From Methylocystis sp. (GTDB lineage: Bacteria; Pseudomonadota; Alphaproteobacteria; Rhizobiales; Beijerinckiaceae): a DNA stretch of 42,352 bases. Where the stretch lies: positions 1 to 42,352 of the forward strand of contig PERY01000023.1 in the NCBI GenBank assembly GCA_002929055.1, in the 5' to 3' direction. Position numbers and translations under genes: made by a program. The number at the start of each line of letters is the position of its first letter. The first letter of the stretch is position 1. The notes below the pieces were generated by a model. That model had not been told where the DNA came from. It did not search any database and saw nothing but the letters and a program-made list of their open reading frames with translations. Positions 1 to 9,438 of this stretch are shown here, one piece after another.

Positions 1-2249
1 CGAGCGCCGCGCAGCCGACGCCCGCCGCGGTCGCGACATTCTCGCGAGCGCAGATCGACAAGTCGGTCAATACGCTCACCACGATGGGGGCGATGAGATA
101 CATGCCCAGCGTCACCATTCGCGAACGCTTCATCGGCGACCGCAACGGCATCTTGTCCCTGCGCACCAACAGCACGCTCGCCGGCGCGCAGACCATGGTC
201 TTCGCCGACAATGTGCTGCTGTCGAATTATCTCGGCAACAGCCCTGGCTTCTCGCCGCGCTGGGGAATGGTCTCGCCTGCCGAAATCGAGCGCGTCGATG
301 TGATGTATGGCCCGTTTTCGGCGGCCTATCCCGGCAATTCGATGAGCGGCGTGATGACCATCACGACGCGCATGCCGGACAAATTCGAGGTTCATTATCA
401 GGCTGACGGCGCCTTCCAGAACTTCAGCCAGTTCGGCGCCAATGAGAACAACCTCTCGGGCCACATGAACCTGCTGATCGGCAACAAGGTCGAGAAACTG
501 CGATATTGGGTCGGCTACGATTGGCTCGACGCGCGAGGGCAGTCCGCCGATTTCACAGTCGCCAACCCGCGGGTCGCGGCGGGCGGCACGCCAGTCGTAT
601 CCAAAGGCTGGTTCGACGTCGATCCGCAGGGGCGCCCGCGCCTTATCGCGGCGCTCCTCGGCCGCGAACGCTCTCAGCAGCATCTGGGCAAGGTCAAGCT
701 CGATTACGAGTTCCTGCCCAATGTGCACGCAAAATATCAGGCGGGTCTTTGGTCGCTCGTTTCAGACACCGTTCCGACCCCCTTCCTGCGCCGCGCCGAC
801 AATGGCGCCGAGTTCTACAATACGGCCAACAATCAGGTGCAATACGGCCCCTGGCGCTTCGATCTGCCCGGCACGAACCCGACGCACGGAAGATCCACGC
901 ACCTCATGCAGGCGCTTTCGCTCATCAAGAAGGACGGCGGCGTCTTCGACTTCGACATCACCGGCACCTCCTATAATTTCCTTCGTGACTACGCGAACAC
1001 CGCCGTCCGCTACGGCGTGCAGCCCGGCGGAACCAATGTCGTCCGGACCGGCACCTATTGGCGCACGCTCGACGCCCGCGGAACCTGGCGCCCCGGCTGG
1101 GATCTTTATGGCAAGCACGAAGTGTCTATGGGCGCGCATTGGGACGTCTATTCGCTCGCCTCGACGCAGACCAATACGGTCGTCTATACGAGCCCGTTCT
1201 TCGGATCAATACAGGCGGTCAACACCGGCAAGACCTCCACCAAGGGGATCTACATCCAGGACGCCTGGCGTTTCCATCCCGACTGGCGCCTGACCATCGG
1301 CGGGCGCGGCGACTTCTGGGAAGCCTACAACGGCATGAACCAGACGCTCACGGCGCGCAACACCTTCGGCGTGCTGGGGGCGCCAACCTTCTACCAGAAT
1401 CGCTACAAGCAGGCCTTCTCGCCCAGCGGCGGCCTCGAATGGCAGGCGACGCGCGAATTTCTGATGCGCGGCGCGATCGGGCGCGCCTATCGCTTTCCCA
1501 CCGTCACCGAGCTCTTCCAGAACGTCGTGACGCCGCAAGCCATCACCATCGCCAATCCGGATCTCCAGCCGGAAATCTCGACCGTCTACGAGCTTTCGGG
1601 CGAATATGTCTTCGAGAATCTGTGGAACGCGATCGGCTACGCCAAGCCGCGCGTCACCCTGTTCATGGACGACCGCTGGAACTCGGTCGCCAATCTCATC
1701 GATCCGGCGTTGCGCACCAACGCGAACGTCAATATCGACAAGGTACGCTTCCGGGGCGTGGAGGGCGCGATCGACGCGAAGGACGTCATCACGGAGGGCC
1801 TCGATCTCAACGGCAGCGTCACATTCACAGACGCGAAAACGCTGTCGAACTGGCGTCAGCCCAATACGCAGGGCATGCAGTTCCTGCGCATTCCGCGCAT
1901 CCGCATGCGCGGGCTCGCGACCTATACGCCGCCGTGGAATCGCGATCTGAGCCTGTCGGCGGGCCTGCGCTACCAGACCGCCGCCTTCAACAATCTCGAC
2001 AATTCGGACTTCAATCACGATGTGCTCGGCGGCGGCTCCAGCGAGTTCCTGTTCCTGGACGCCAAGGCCAATTACAAGGTCGCGCCCGACTGGACGCTTT
2101 CCGTGGGCGTCGACAACATCGGCCGCTACAAGGCCTACGCCTTCCACCCCTATCCCCAGCGCACCTATTACCTCAGCCTGAAATACGACTTCGTCGAAAA
2201 GAACCCAGGCGATTTCGGCAGGTCGCTTGGAGGCCTGGCATCCTTCTGA
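1..2249 (+). CDS. TonB-dependent outer-membrane receptor (5' end missing)
   Basis: The reading frame is already open at base 3, so the true start and signal peptide lie before the window; the first ATG at 84 is internal. The visible protein has a plug domain (VDVMYGPFSAAYPGNS, then MSGVMTITTR) followed by a long series of alternating beta strands and ends in Phe after LGGLASF, as 22-strand TonB-dependent barrels do. Such receptors import iron chelates, cobalamin or other scarce ligands across the outer membrane using TonB-ExbBD energy. The ligand cannot be read from the sequence, and no transport genes follow: the next gene is dnaN. Identity as a TonB receptor is firm; substrate is unknown. 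Confidence 0.9.
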   Translation, partial: SAAQPTPAAVATFSRAQIDKSVNTLTTMGAMRYMPSVTIRERFIGDRNGILSLRTNSTLAGAQTMVFADNVLLSNYLGNSPGFSPRWGMVSPAEIERVDVMYGPFSAAYPGNSMSGVMTITTRMPDKFEVHYQADGAFQNFSQFGANENNLSGHMNLLIGNKVEKLRYWVGYDWLDARGQSADFTVANPRVAAGGTPVVSKGWFDVDPQGRPRLIAALLGRERSQQHLGKVKLDYEFLPNVHAKYQAGLWSLVSDTVPTPFLRRADNGAEFYNTANNQVQYGPWRFDLPGTNPTHGRSTHLMQALSLIKKDGGVFDFDITGTSYNFLRDYANTAVRYGVQPGGTNVVRTGTYWRTLDARGTWRPGWDLYGKHEVSMGAHWDVYSLASTQTNTVVYTSPFFGSIQAVNTGKTSTKGIYIQDAWRFHPDWRLTIGGRGDFWEAYNGMNQTLTARNTFGVLGAPTFYQNRYKQAFSPSGGLEWQATREFLMRGAIGRAYRFPTVTELFQNVVTPQAITIANPDLQPEISTVYELSGEYVFENLWNAIGYAKPRVTLFMDDRWNSVANLIDPALRTNANVNIDKVRFRGVEGAIDAKDVITEGLDLNGSVTFTDAKTLSNWRQPNTQGMQFLRIPRIRMRGLATYTPPWNRDLSLSAGLRYQTAAFNNLDNSDFNHDVLGGGSSEFLFLDAKANYKVAPDWTLSVGVDNIGRYKAYAFHPYPQRTYYLSLKYDFVEKNPGDFGRSLGGLASF

Positions 2250-2394
2250 CGGCGGGCCGGCGCGGCGCGGTCTTCCGCAAATATCGTGGACGACCGCGCC
2301 CGTTCCGCCGCCGCCCCTTGCGCTTCCTGCCGCAGCTTGCCAAAGTCTGCGCCCCCGGCGCCGCGGCGGCGCAAGCATTCGGACGGTTCTCAGG

Positions 2395-3513
2395 ATGAAG
2401 GTCACGATCGAGAGAGCGGCGCTGTTGCGGGCGCTCGGCCATGTTCACCGTGTCGTCGAACGCCGCACCACGATCCCCATCCTCGCCAATGTCCTCATCG
2501 ACGCCCGCGACGGCGTCCTGACGCTGAAGGCGACGGACCTCGATCTCGAGATCACCGAGAAGACCGCCGCCGAAGTCGGGCAGGCGGGCGCGACGACGCT
2601 GCCCGCCCATACGCTCTACGACATTGTCCGCAAGCTCCCCGAAGGCGCGCAGGTCTCCCTCGACGAGTCCGGCGAGACGGGCCAGCTCACGCTGCGCTCC
2701 GGCCGCTCGCGTTTCAATCTCTCGACGCTGCCGGAAAGCGACTTTCCCGACGTCACCTCGGGCGAGTTCTCACATAAATTCACGCTGCCGCCTGCCGATC
2801 TCAAGCGCCTGATCGAAAAGACGCAATTCGCCATCTCCAACGAGGAGACGCGCTATTATCTCAACGGCATCTACATCCATGCGATGGAGGTGGAGGGCCG
2901 GCTGATGCTGCGCGCCGTGGCGACGGACGGCCACCGTCTCGCGCGTCTGGAGCTCCCCGCGCCCGAGGGCTGCGCCGGCATGCCGGGCGTCATCCTGCCG
3001 CGCAAGGCGGTGCAGGAGGTGCAGAAGCTCATCGACGACGCGAAGGGCGAGGTGCAGGTCGAGCTTTCGACCAACAAGATGCGCTTCTCGTTCGGCGAGG
3101 CGCTGCTCACGACGAAACTGATCGACGGCACCTTCCCGGATTATGCGCGCGTCATCCCGGCCGGCAACGACAAGCGGCTGACGGTGGAGCGTGCCGTGTT
3201 CAAGGATGCGGTCGACCGCGTCTCGACGATTTCATCCGAGCGCGGCCGGGCGGTGAAGATGTCGCTGACCGAAGGGAAGCTGGTGCTGTCCGTCACCAAT
3301 CCCGACCAGGGCTCGGCGGTGGAGGAGATCGAGGCGGACTATGACGGCGCGCCGCTCGATGTCGGCTTCAACGCCCGCTATTTGCTCGACATAACGCAGC
3401 AGCTCGACAGCGACACGGCGCTCTTCAAGCTCGCCGACCCCGGCTCGCCGACGCTGATCCAGGACCGCGACGGCGCCAATGCGCTTTATGTGCTGATGCC
3501 GATGCGGGTTTAA
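2395..3513 (+). CDS. dnaN: DNA polymerase III sliding clamp (beta subunit)
   Basis: The 372-residue product begins MKVTIERAALLRALGHV and has the length and three-fold repeated clamp architecture of bacterial beta subunits, ending in the usual VLMPMRV tail. The ring-shaped dimer tethers polymerase III and other replication and repair proteins to DNA. The frame stays open upstream to 2227, but the conserved N-terminus fixes the start at the ATG at 2395. The gene stands apart from dnaA: a TonB receptor precedes it and a convergent rhomboid gene follows. Its TAA overlaps the rhomboid stop codon on the other strand, so there is no spacer for a terminator of its own. Confidence 0.97.
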   Translation: MKVTIERAALLRALGHVHRVVERRTTIPILANVLIDARDGVLTLKATDLDLEITEKTAAEVGQAGATTLPAHTLYDIVRKLPEGAQVSLDESGETGQLTLRSGRSRFNLSTLPESDFPDVTSGEFSHKFTLPPADLKRLIEKTQFAISNEETRYYLNGIYIHAMEVEGRLMLRAVATDGHRLARLELPAPEGCAGMPGVILPRKAVQEVQKLIDDAKGEVQVELSTNKMRFSFGEALLTTKLIDGTFPDYARVIPAGNDKRLTVERAVFKDAVDRVSTISSERGRAVKMSLTEGKLVLSVTNPDQGSAVEEIEADYDGAPLDVGFNARYLLDITQQLDSDTALFKLADPGSPTLIQDRDGANALYVLMPMRV

Positions 3514-5027
3514 CGCCGCTTCGGCCCGACGAACATCCCCAAGACCAGGCCAAATCCGAACCCCGACAGATGAGCCGTCAGGCTCGACAGGGGCAGCAGG
3601 AAGTCGGCGGCGATCTGCACCAGCATGGCGAAGCCGACCACGGTCACGCGAAAGCTGTCGAGGCTCGCGCGATGGCGCAGCCAGTCCTTGGTCCGTAGCG
3701 CTCCTATGACGCCAAAGAGCGCAAAGATCGCGCCCGAAGCCCCTACGTAAAGACCGTAGCCGACGACGCCGCGCTCCATCAGGACGAGCACGAAGACGGA
3801 AGAAAACAGCGCGCCCCCGACATAGGCTCCGAGCGTGCGCAGCGAGCCGACCTCATATTCGACTTCGCGACCGATCAATCCAAGCATCAGCATGTTCAGC
3901 GCGAAATGCAGAAAGCCGTAATGCAGGAAGGTGGCGGTGAGTATGCGCCAGCCTTCGCCGTCGAGCGCCAGCGGCGGCCACAGGGCTCCGAGCGCGATGA
4001 GCGTATCGGCGTTCTGCGACCCGCCGAGCGCGATTTCGGCGGCGAACATCGCCGCATTGGCGAGGCCGAGCGCCAGGGTGACGGGCGGCGGGCGCCAGCC
4101 GCGCTCCTGCCGCGAGATTTCGATCGCGGCGCGCGCGGCGACGCCGTCCACGATTTCGCGCGCGCGGGGCGACAGCGGCAGGGGCGGCCCCCATTCCTTC
4201 GCGAGCTGGCGGCGCGCGGCGGTCGCGGCCGGGCTCTCCTTCACGCTGGCCGCAAGCATCTGGAACTCCGAGCGGGCGGCCTTCTCGTCGCCCGCCTGCA
4301 GACGCGCCACGCCGATCCAATAGGCGGCGGTGTCGGCGTCCACCCGCAGGAGGCGCGCCGCCAGCGCGCTGACGTCGCGGGGCCGCCCGCCAAAGGCGAG
4401 AACGAAAAGCCAGGCGAAAGGCGTCTGCTCGAGCGGGATCACGTCTGACGAGCGCGCATAGTCGCGCATGAGTTCCTCCACGCGGCCCGCTTCTCCCAGG
4501 GCGCGAAAACGATAGCCGCAAAGCTGGCGGGCGTTCTCGGGATCCTGCGAGAGGACGAGCACCTTGTCCCATTCGCCGCGGTCGGCGAGCAGACGCGCCT
4601 CGATCCCGGCGGCCTGCCCGGAAGGGGCGTCTGCGGCGAGCGCGGCCAGCACGCGCGCCTTTTCCCGCGGGTCGGGGATCGCAGCCGCGCGCGCGCAGGC
4701 GGCGGAGAGGCGCATGGCCGGCGTTGGATGGAACAGGGCGACGAGATCGGCGCAGCGGGCCGCCGCCTCCATGCGCCCCGCCCGCGTGAAACGGGTCTGA
4801 AAGGCGCCGAGCGCAAGCGGCGTCGCGACGAGCGGCACAAAGACAAAGGCCACGAGGCCGCCAGCCTCCTGCGGCATGCGCCACAGGGCGATTGCGCCGA
4901 CGGCCAGAACCAGCGCATTCACCAGCGTGAAGGACATGAGGTCGCGTCGCCGCTGCGCCAGCCAGAGGGCGATCATCAGCGCGGAGATCGCCATCAGATT
5001 GACGGCGAGAACGGTCTGGACGTCCAT
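3510..5027 (-). CDS. Rhomboid intramembrane serine protease with long N-terminal extension
   Basis: The 505-residue protein has a rhomboid domain in its C-terminal third. Visible are HFALNM (His374, Asn378), the catalytic GASGA motif (Ser431) and the second catalytic His486 in AHLSGFGFG, so it should be active. Rhomboids cut transmembrane segments of membrane proteins inside the bilayer. The first ~75 residues hold two or three hydrophobic helices. Residues ~85-300 are a soluble, Ala/Arg/Leu-rich helical stretch that looks like degenerate TPR-type repeats. That places a probable interaction module before the protease. The substrate is unknown. The gene is divergent from the BON/OmpA-like gene and convergent with dnaN, with overlapping stop codons. 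Confidence 0.88.
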   Translation of the reverse strand: MDVQTVLAVNLMAISALMIALWLAQRRRDLMSFTLVNALVLAVGAIALWRMPQEAGGLVAFVFVPLVATPLALGAFQTRFTRAGRMEAAARCADLVALFHPTPAMRLSAACARAAAIPDPREKARVLAALAADAPSGQAAGIEARLLADRGEWDKVLVLSQDPENARQLCGYRFRALGEAGRVEELMRDYARSSDVIPLEQTPFAWLFVLAFGGRPRDVSALAARLLRVDADTAAYWIGVARLQAGDEKAARSEFQMLAASVKESPAATAARRQLAKEWGPPLPLSPRAREIVDGVAARAAIEISRQERGWRPPPVTLALGLANAAMFAAEIALGGSQNADTLIALGALWPPLALDGEGWRILTATFLHYGFLHFALNMLMLGLIGREVEYEVGSLRTLGAYVGGALFSSVFVLVLMERGVVGYGLYVGASGAIFALFGVIGALRTKDWLRHRASLDSFRVTVVGFAMLVQIAADFLLPLSSLTAHLSGFGFGLVLGMFVGPKRR

Positions 5028-5168
5028 CGGCCTGCTTTCCTGAAAACGCGTTCCGCGATGTTGGGCGCGGCCGGGCGATTGTCAAATGGCCCGGCTTGGG
5101 CTCATCTCGCTTGCGACGCCCGGAAAGGCGCCGCATTCTTGCCAGTCTAGGGAAGCAAGCTCAGCGCC

Positions 5169-6161
5169 ATGCTCGATTTTTTCGCCCACATCTGGTTCTG
5201 GATCGTCGCCTGCCTCCTCGTTGGCGGCGTCACGGGGGCGCGCGCGCGACGCGCCCCGAGGCGCAAGGGACTGGCGCGCTGGCTCGTCTGGGCGCTTCTC
5301 GCATTTTCAGCCGGGCTCGTCGCAGTCGCCATCGATGCGATGCAGGGGGCTCTTGCGATCTACCTCGAGAGCGCGCTCGCCTGTCTTGCAGCCTTTCTCG
5401 TGGGCGCCGGCGCAACGGCGCTCGCGACGCGCGGTTCCCTCGCCGCGCATGAGTCCTGGGCGCTCGGTCTCGTTCCGGCCGCTGCGCTATGGTGGGCGGG
5501 AACGCTTTTCGCCCAGCCCGCCTATCAGGCGCAGTTGCAAAAGCGCGTCGTCGCGCTCGCGCAGGCGGCCGGCGTCGATCCCTCCGGCATTGCACTCGTG
5601 GGGCGCGACGTGAGCGCGCCCGGCGCCGTCGCGCAGAACAAGGCGCTGATGGAACTCATCGCCGCCGCGCCCGGCGTGCGGCGCGTGATCGCCGTGGAGG
5701 GCGCGGCCGCCCCCGTGGCGACCGCCGAGGCTGAAAAGCCCGCGCCCGCGCCCGAGAAACCGCCTGCGCCGCTCGACGCTGATCCCAAAGCCGTGCTCGC
5801 GACTCTGAAAAGCGGCGATCTCGACGCGGCGTCCTGCCAGCGCGCGCTCGACGCCGTCGCCGCCCTCGATCCCGTCGCCTTCAATGCGGCGCGGTCCTCC
5901 ATCAACCGCCAGGCGGCCTATGCGCTGGACAAGGCTGTGGAGGTGATCCGCCGCTGCCCCGACGCCACTATCGAAGTCCGTGGCTATGGCGACGCGACGA
6001 TGCAGGTGGATCCGCTGTCCGAGCGCCGCGCCCGGGCCGCCGAGCGTTATCTGCGCCGAGAGGGCGTCGGCGGCCGCCGTCTTGTCGCTGTCGGCTGTTG
6101 CCCGCCTGTTGCGGAAGCAAAGGCGCCTCGTCCGAGCGCAATTGAGTTCATCGTGCGCTGA
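5169..6161 (+). CDS. Membrane-anchored protein with BON-like and OmpA-like domains
   Basis: The 330-residue product opens with several hydrophobic segments (about residues 5-20, 37-55, 60-80 and 95-112). A BON-like stretch follows, roughly residues 120-178, with PGVRRVIAVEG near its end. Next is a Pro/Ala linker (APAPEKPPAP) and a C-terminal OmpA-like domain, about residues 215-330. The latter keeps IEVRGYGDA and LSERRARAA, the places where OmpA-type domains hold peptidoglycan by Asp and Arg, although the usual GHTD is altered. Likely role: an inner-membrane protein that grips the cell wall from the periplasmic side. BON plus OmpA is also the layout of mycobacterial OmpATb, but similarity beyond domain order is not claimed. 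A hairpin terminator follows directly. Confidence 0.75.
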   Translation: MLDFFAHIWFWIVACLLVGGVTGARARRAPRRKGLARWLVWALLAFSAGLVAVAIDAMQGALAIYLESALACLAAFLVGAGATALATRGSLAAHESWALGLVPAAALWWAGTLFAQPAYQAQLQKRVVALAQAAGVDPSGIALVGRDVSAPGAVAQNKALMELIAAAPGVRRVIAVEGAAAPVATAEAEKPAPAPEKPPAPLDADPKAVLATLKSGDLDAASCQRALDAVAALDPVAFNAARSSINRQAAYALDKAVEVIRRCPDATIEVRGYGDATMQVDPLSERRARAAERYLRREGVGGRRLVAVGCCPPVAEAKAPRPSAIEFIVR

Positions 6162-6173
6162 ATTCTTCGCAGT

Positions 6174-6206
6174 TTCGCAACCATGTCTCATGGTTGCCGA
6201 AGTTTT
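6174..6206 (+). terminator. Rho-independent terminator after the BON/OmpA-like gene
   Basis: GCAACCATG (6177-6185) and CATGGTTGC (6189-6197) form a perfect nine-base-pair stem with a TCT loop. The stem can extend through TTC/GAA with one bulged C. AGTTTTG follows, giving a short T-run. It lies 15 bases past the stop codon. Confidence 0.8.
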
Positions 6207-6403
6207 GTGCGGATTCTCAGCTCTCCGTTTACGTGGCCACTTCGCTCGTTTATCTTTTTTTATGCGGAGCGCTGCATAGCTTGGGTCTCCTGAAACAAAC
6301 GGCCTGGCTGGTTCCTCACCGCCCATGACGGCGCCGCAAGCGCCAAGTCGAAGCGGTCCGTCGGGCGCAGTCGACAGCGAGTAACGCCTTGAACGCGATC
6401 GAC

Positions 6404-8842
6404 ATGACCAACCACGCCCACACTGCGACCGTTTCCGAACTCAAGGAAGAGGTGCTCAATCGCCTCACCTATACGGTGTGCAAAGACGCAGCCACCGCGA
6501 GCCCGCGCGACTGGTTCGTCGCGACAGCGCTCGCGACGCGCGACCGCGTGACGGAATCCTGGCTGGCCTCGACCAAGCGGAATTATCGCGAGGATCGCCG
6601 CCGCGTTTATTATCTCTCGCTCGAATTCCTGATCGGCCGTCTGCTGATCGACACACTCACCAATCTCGGCCTCACCGGCGCCATGCGCGAAGCGCTCGGC
6701 GAACTTGGCGTCGATCTCGACAGGCTGCGCGAAGTGGAGCCGGACGCCGCGCTGGGCAATGGCGGCCTCGGGCGTCTCGCCGCCTGCTTCATGGACAGCA
6801 TGGCCACGCTCGAGATCGCCGGCATGGGCTACGGCATCCGTTACGACCACGGCCTCTTCCGCCAGACGATCAAGGACGGCTGGCAGCATGAATATCCCGA
6901 AGACTGGCTGTCTTTCGGCAATAGCTGGCAGTTCCCGCGCCCCGAGATCACATATGACATCGGCTTTGGCGGCCATATCGAGAGCACGCGCCTCGCCAGT
7001 GGGACGCTCGCCCATGTCTGGCATCCGGGCGAAACGATCGTCGCGGTCGCCTATGACACGCCGGTCGTCGGCTGGCGCGGCAAGCATGTGAACACGCTGC
7101 GGCTGTGGTCGGCGCGCGCGCTCGATCCGCTGCGTCTCGACGCCTTCAATTCCGGCGACCACGTCGGCGCGCTTACCGAGCAGGTCCGCGCCGAGGCGAT
7201 CTCGAAGGTTCTCTATCCGAGCGACTCGACGCCCGCTGGCCAGGAGCTGCGCCTGCGGCAGGAATTTTTCTTCGTCTCCGCCTCGCTTCAGGATCTCATC
7301 CGCCGCCACATGAAGCAGACGGGCGACATCGCCAAGCTCGCCGACAAGGTGGCGATCCAGCTCAACGACACGCATCCGGCGATTGGCGTCGCCGAGCTGA
7401 TGCGCCTCCTCGTCGATGTTTACGGCGTCGAGTGGAAGGAGGCCTGGAAGATCACGCAGGCGACTTACTCCTACACCAATCACACGCTGCTGCCGGAAGC
7501 GCTCGAAACCTGGCCGGTGTGGCTGATGGAGAAGCTGCTGCCGCGGCACATGCAGATCATCTATCTCATCAACGCCATGCATCTCGACGGCTTGCGCGAG
7601 AAGGGCGTGGAAGATGCGGGCGTTCTGTCGTCGGTGTCGCTCATCGACGAGCACAATGGCCGCCATGTGCGCATGGGCCATCTCGCCTTCCTCGGCTCGC
7701 ACAAGGTGAACGGCGTCTCGGCGCTGCACAGCGAGCTTGTGAAGGAGACGGTGTTCAAGGATTTCCACCATCTCTATCCGGACCGCATCGTCAACAAGAC
7801 GAATGGCGTCACTTTCCGCCGCTGGCTGCTCGAGGCCAATCCTGCGCTCTCGCGCCTCCTCGCCGAGACGATCGGGACGGGCGTCTTCGACGATCCCGAG
7901 AAGCTGATCGAGCTCGAAGCCTTCGCCGACGATCCGAACTTCCAGCAGCGTTTCGCGGCCGCAAAGCGCGAGAACAAGGACCGTCTCGCCGCCGCCATTT
8001 TCGACCGCGTCGGCGTTCGCGTCGATCCGGGCGCGCTCTTCGACGTGCAGATCAAGCGCATCCACGAATACAAGCGCCAGCTTCTCAATGTGCTGGAGGC
8101 GGTCGCGCTCTATCTCGACATCAAGTCGCAGCCCTCGCGCGATTTCGTGCCGCGCGTGAAGATTTTCGCCGGCAAGGCGGCGGCGAGCTATCATCAGGCC
8201 AAGCTGATCATCAAGCTCGCCAATGACGTGGCGCAGCTCGTGAACGACGATCCGGCGACGCGCGGGCTGCTCAAGGTCGTGTTTCTGCCCAACTACAACG
8301 TGAGCCTCGCGGAGACGATCATCCCTGCGGCGGATCTCTCCGAGCAGATTTCGACCGCCGGCATGGAGGCGTCGGGAACGGGCAATATGAAATTCGCGCT
8401 CAACGGAGCGCTGACCATCGGCACGCTCGACGGCGCCAATGTCGAGATCAAGGAGCGCGTCGGCGACGACAATATCTTTATCTTCGGCTTGACTGCGCAG
8501 GAGGTGGAGAAGAGCCGCGCCCGCGGCATCGACGCGCGCGAGACGATCGCGGCGAGCCCGCGCCTCTCGGAAGCGCTGAACGCCGTCGCGAGCGGCATGT
8601 TCTCGCCGGACGACAAGCATCGCTACGCCCAACTCGTCGACACGCTGACCTATTACGACCACTTCCTGGTCACGAAGGATTTTGACAGCTATTGCGAGGC
8701 GCAGCGCAAGGCGGACGCGCGCTGGCGCGATCAGAAGGCGTGGCGGCGCGCCTGCATCCTGAACACGGCGCGCGTCGCCTGGTTCTCGTCGGACCGCACG
8801 ATTCGCGAATATGCGGACGACATCTGGAAGGTGGAGGTCTGA
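6404..8842 (+). CDS. glgP: Glycogen/starch (maltodextrin) phosphorylase
   Basis: The 812-residue protein matches family GT35 in length and motifs. The pyridoxal-phosphate site reads EASGTGNMKFALNGA, with the cofactor Lys at about residue 663. Other signatures are NGGLGRLAACF, QLNDTHPAIGVAELMR and RIHEYKRQLLN. It releases glucose-1-phosphate from alpha-1,4-glucan storage polymer. The start is uncertain: the ATG at 6404 is chosen, but an in-frame TTG at 6389 would add five residues, and neither has a strong ribosome-binding site. No other glycogen gene is adjacent. Immediately downstream is a strong hairpin shared with the convergent bactofilin gene. Confidence 0.95.
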   Translation: MTNHAHTATVSELKEEVLNRLTYTVCKDAATASPRDWFVATALATRDRVTESWLASTKRNYREDRRRVYYLSLEFLIGRLLIDTLTNLGLTGAMREALGELGVDLDRLREVEPDAALGNGGLGRLAACFMDSMATLEIAGMGYGIRYDHGLFRQTIKDGWQHEYPEDWLSFGNSWQFPRPEITYDIGFGGHIESTRLASGTLAHVWHPGETIVAVAYDTPVVGWRGKHVNTLRLWSARALDPLRLDAFNSGDHVGALTEQVRAEAISKVLYPSDSTPAGQELRLRQEFFFVSASLQDLIRRHMKQTGDIAKLADKVAIQLNDTHPAIGVAELMRLLVDVYGVEWKEAWKITQATYSYTNHTLLPEALETWPVWLMEKLLPRHMQIIYLINAMHLDGLREKGVEDAGVLSSVSLIDEHNGRHVRMGHLAFLGSHKVNGVSALHSELVKETVFKDFHHLYPDRIVNKTNGVTFRRWLLEANPALSRLLAETIGTGVFDDPEKLIELEAFADDPNFQQRFAAAKRENKDRLAAAIFDRVGVRVDPGALFDVQIKRIHEYKRQLLNVLEAVALYLDIKSQPSRDFVPRVKIFAGKAAASYHQAKLIIKLANDVAQLVNDDPATRGLLKVVFLPNYNVSLAETIIPAADLSEQISTAGMEASGTGNMKFALNGALTIGTLDGANVEIKERVGDDNIFIFGLTAQEVEKSRARGIDARETIAASPRLSEALNAVASGMFSPDDKHRYAQLVDTLTYYDHFLVTKDFDSYCEAQRKADARWRDQKAWRRACILNTARVAWFSSDRTIREYADDIWKVEV

Positions 8843-8883
8843 GAGGCGCGGCCTCTCGGCTGCGCGCGTTTCGCTGCGGGGCG

Positions 8884-8918
8884 GGCGGCAAAGGGGGCCA
8901 AGAGCCCCCGCAGCCGCC
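8884..8918. terminator. Two-tier hairpin between convergent glgP and bactofilin
   Basis: An outer stem GGCGGC/GCCGCC (8884-8889 with 8913-8918) encloses an inner stem GGGGGC/GCCCCC (8893-8898 with 8904-8909) and a five-base loop. It sits in the 92-base gap between the two convergent stops, so it can serve both strands. There is no T-run on either side, so termination may be weak or factor-assisted. Confidence 0.6.
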
Positions 8919-8934
8919 GTGCCCCGTGTGACGC

Positions 8935-9438
8935 TCAGCCCAGGGAGCGGCGCGCGGCCCGCAAGGTGAGTTGCGGAACCCGGCGTCCGCCGCTCAGCGG
9001 CGCGGCGGGGAGCGGCAAAACGGCGGGAGCCGCATCCTCGGAGAGGACTTCGCCTTCAAGAGCTTCGGCGCGCGTCTCGGCGACCCGGCGCTGCGGTGCG
9101 GCCGTGTCGGTCACGCCCGCGGAGCCGTTCAGGACCGCGCCGCGCTCCACCTCGATCGTTCCGCAACTCCACGTTCCCTCGACGCGTCCCGTCGAGCTGA
9201 CGGAAAGGAGATTCTTCGCGACGATCTCCGCGGTCAGTTGTCCTGAAATTTCTGCGGTCGAGACGCTGACCTTGCCCTTCAGGACGCCGTTCTGCCCCAG
9301 GATGAGATGGCCGCAGACGATCTCTCCATCGACGGCGCCGTCGATGACAATAGTGTCGCGCGCACGGATCGCGCCGCGTATTTCGGTGCCGTGGCCAATA
9401 TAGACGGAGTCCTCTTCATCTGGCCGGAAGGTCGCCAT
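8935..9438 (-). CDS. Bactofilin (polymer-forming cytoskeletal protein)
   Basis: The product is 167 residues. A central domain of about residues 12-110 consists of repeating short beta turns of the right-handed beta-helix kind (IGHGTEIRGAIRARDTIVID, then LILGQNGVLKG). That is the bactofilin signature. The tail is flexible and Ala/Pro/Arg-rich. Bactofilins polymerise without nucleotide and organise cell-shape or wall-synthesis proteins at the membrane. The chosen ATG at 9438 has GAGGGGAG just upstream; an in-frame ATG at 9459 would add seven residues but has poorer spacing. No peptidase or other partner gene lies beside it. Confidence 0.9.
   Translation of the reverse strand: MATFRPDEEDSVYIGHGTEIRGAIRARDTIVIDGAVDGEIVCGHLILGQNGVLKGKVSVSTAEISGQLTAEIVAKNLLSVSSTGRVEGTWSCGTIEVERGAVLNGSAGVTDTAAPQRRVAETRAEALEGEVLSEDAAPAVLPLPAAPLSGGRRVPQLTLRAARRSLG

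Noticed and set aside
1..2249. TonB receptor and irr as one iron-regulated system
   Set aside because: They are 26 kb apart with unrelated genes between, and no Irr-binding site could be identified upstream of the receptor because its promoter lies outside the window.
6260..8662. Very long open frame (about 800 codons) on the minus strand opposite glgP
   Set aside because: It is antisense to a clear glycogen phosphorylase, is Arg/Asp/His-rich without any family pattern, and arises from high-GC codon bias. The same applies to long minus-strand frames opposite ppsA (17579-19288) and plus-strand frames opposite leuA (24896-26626).
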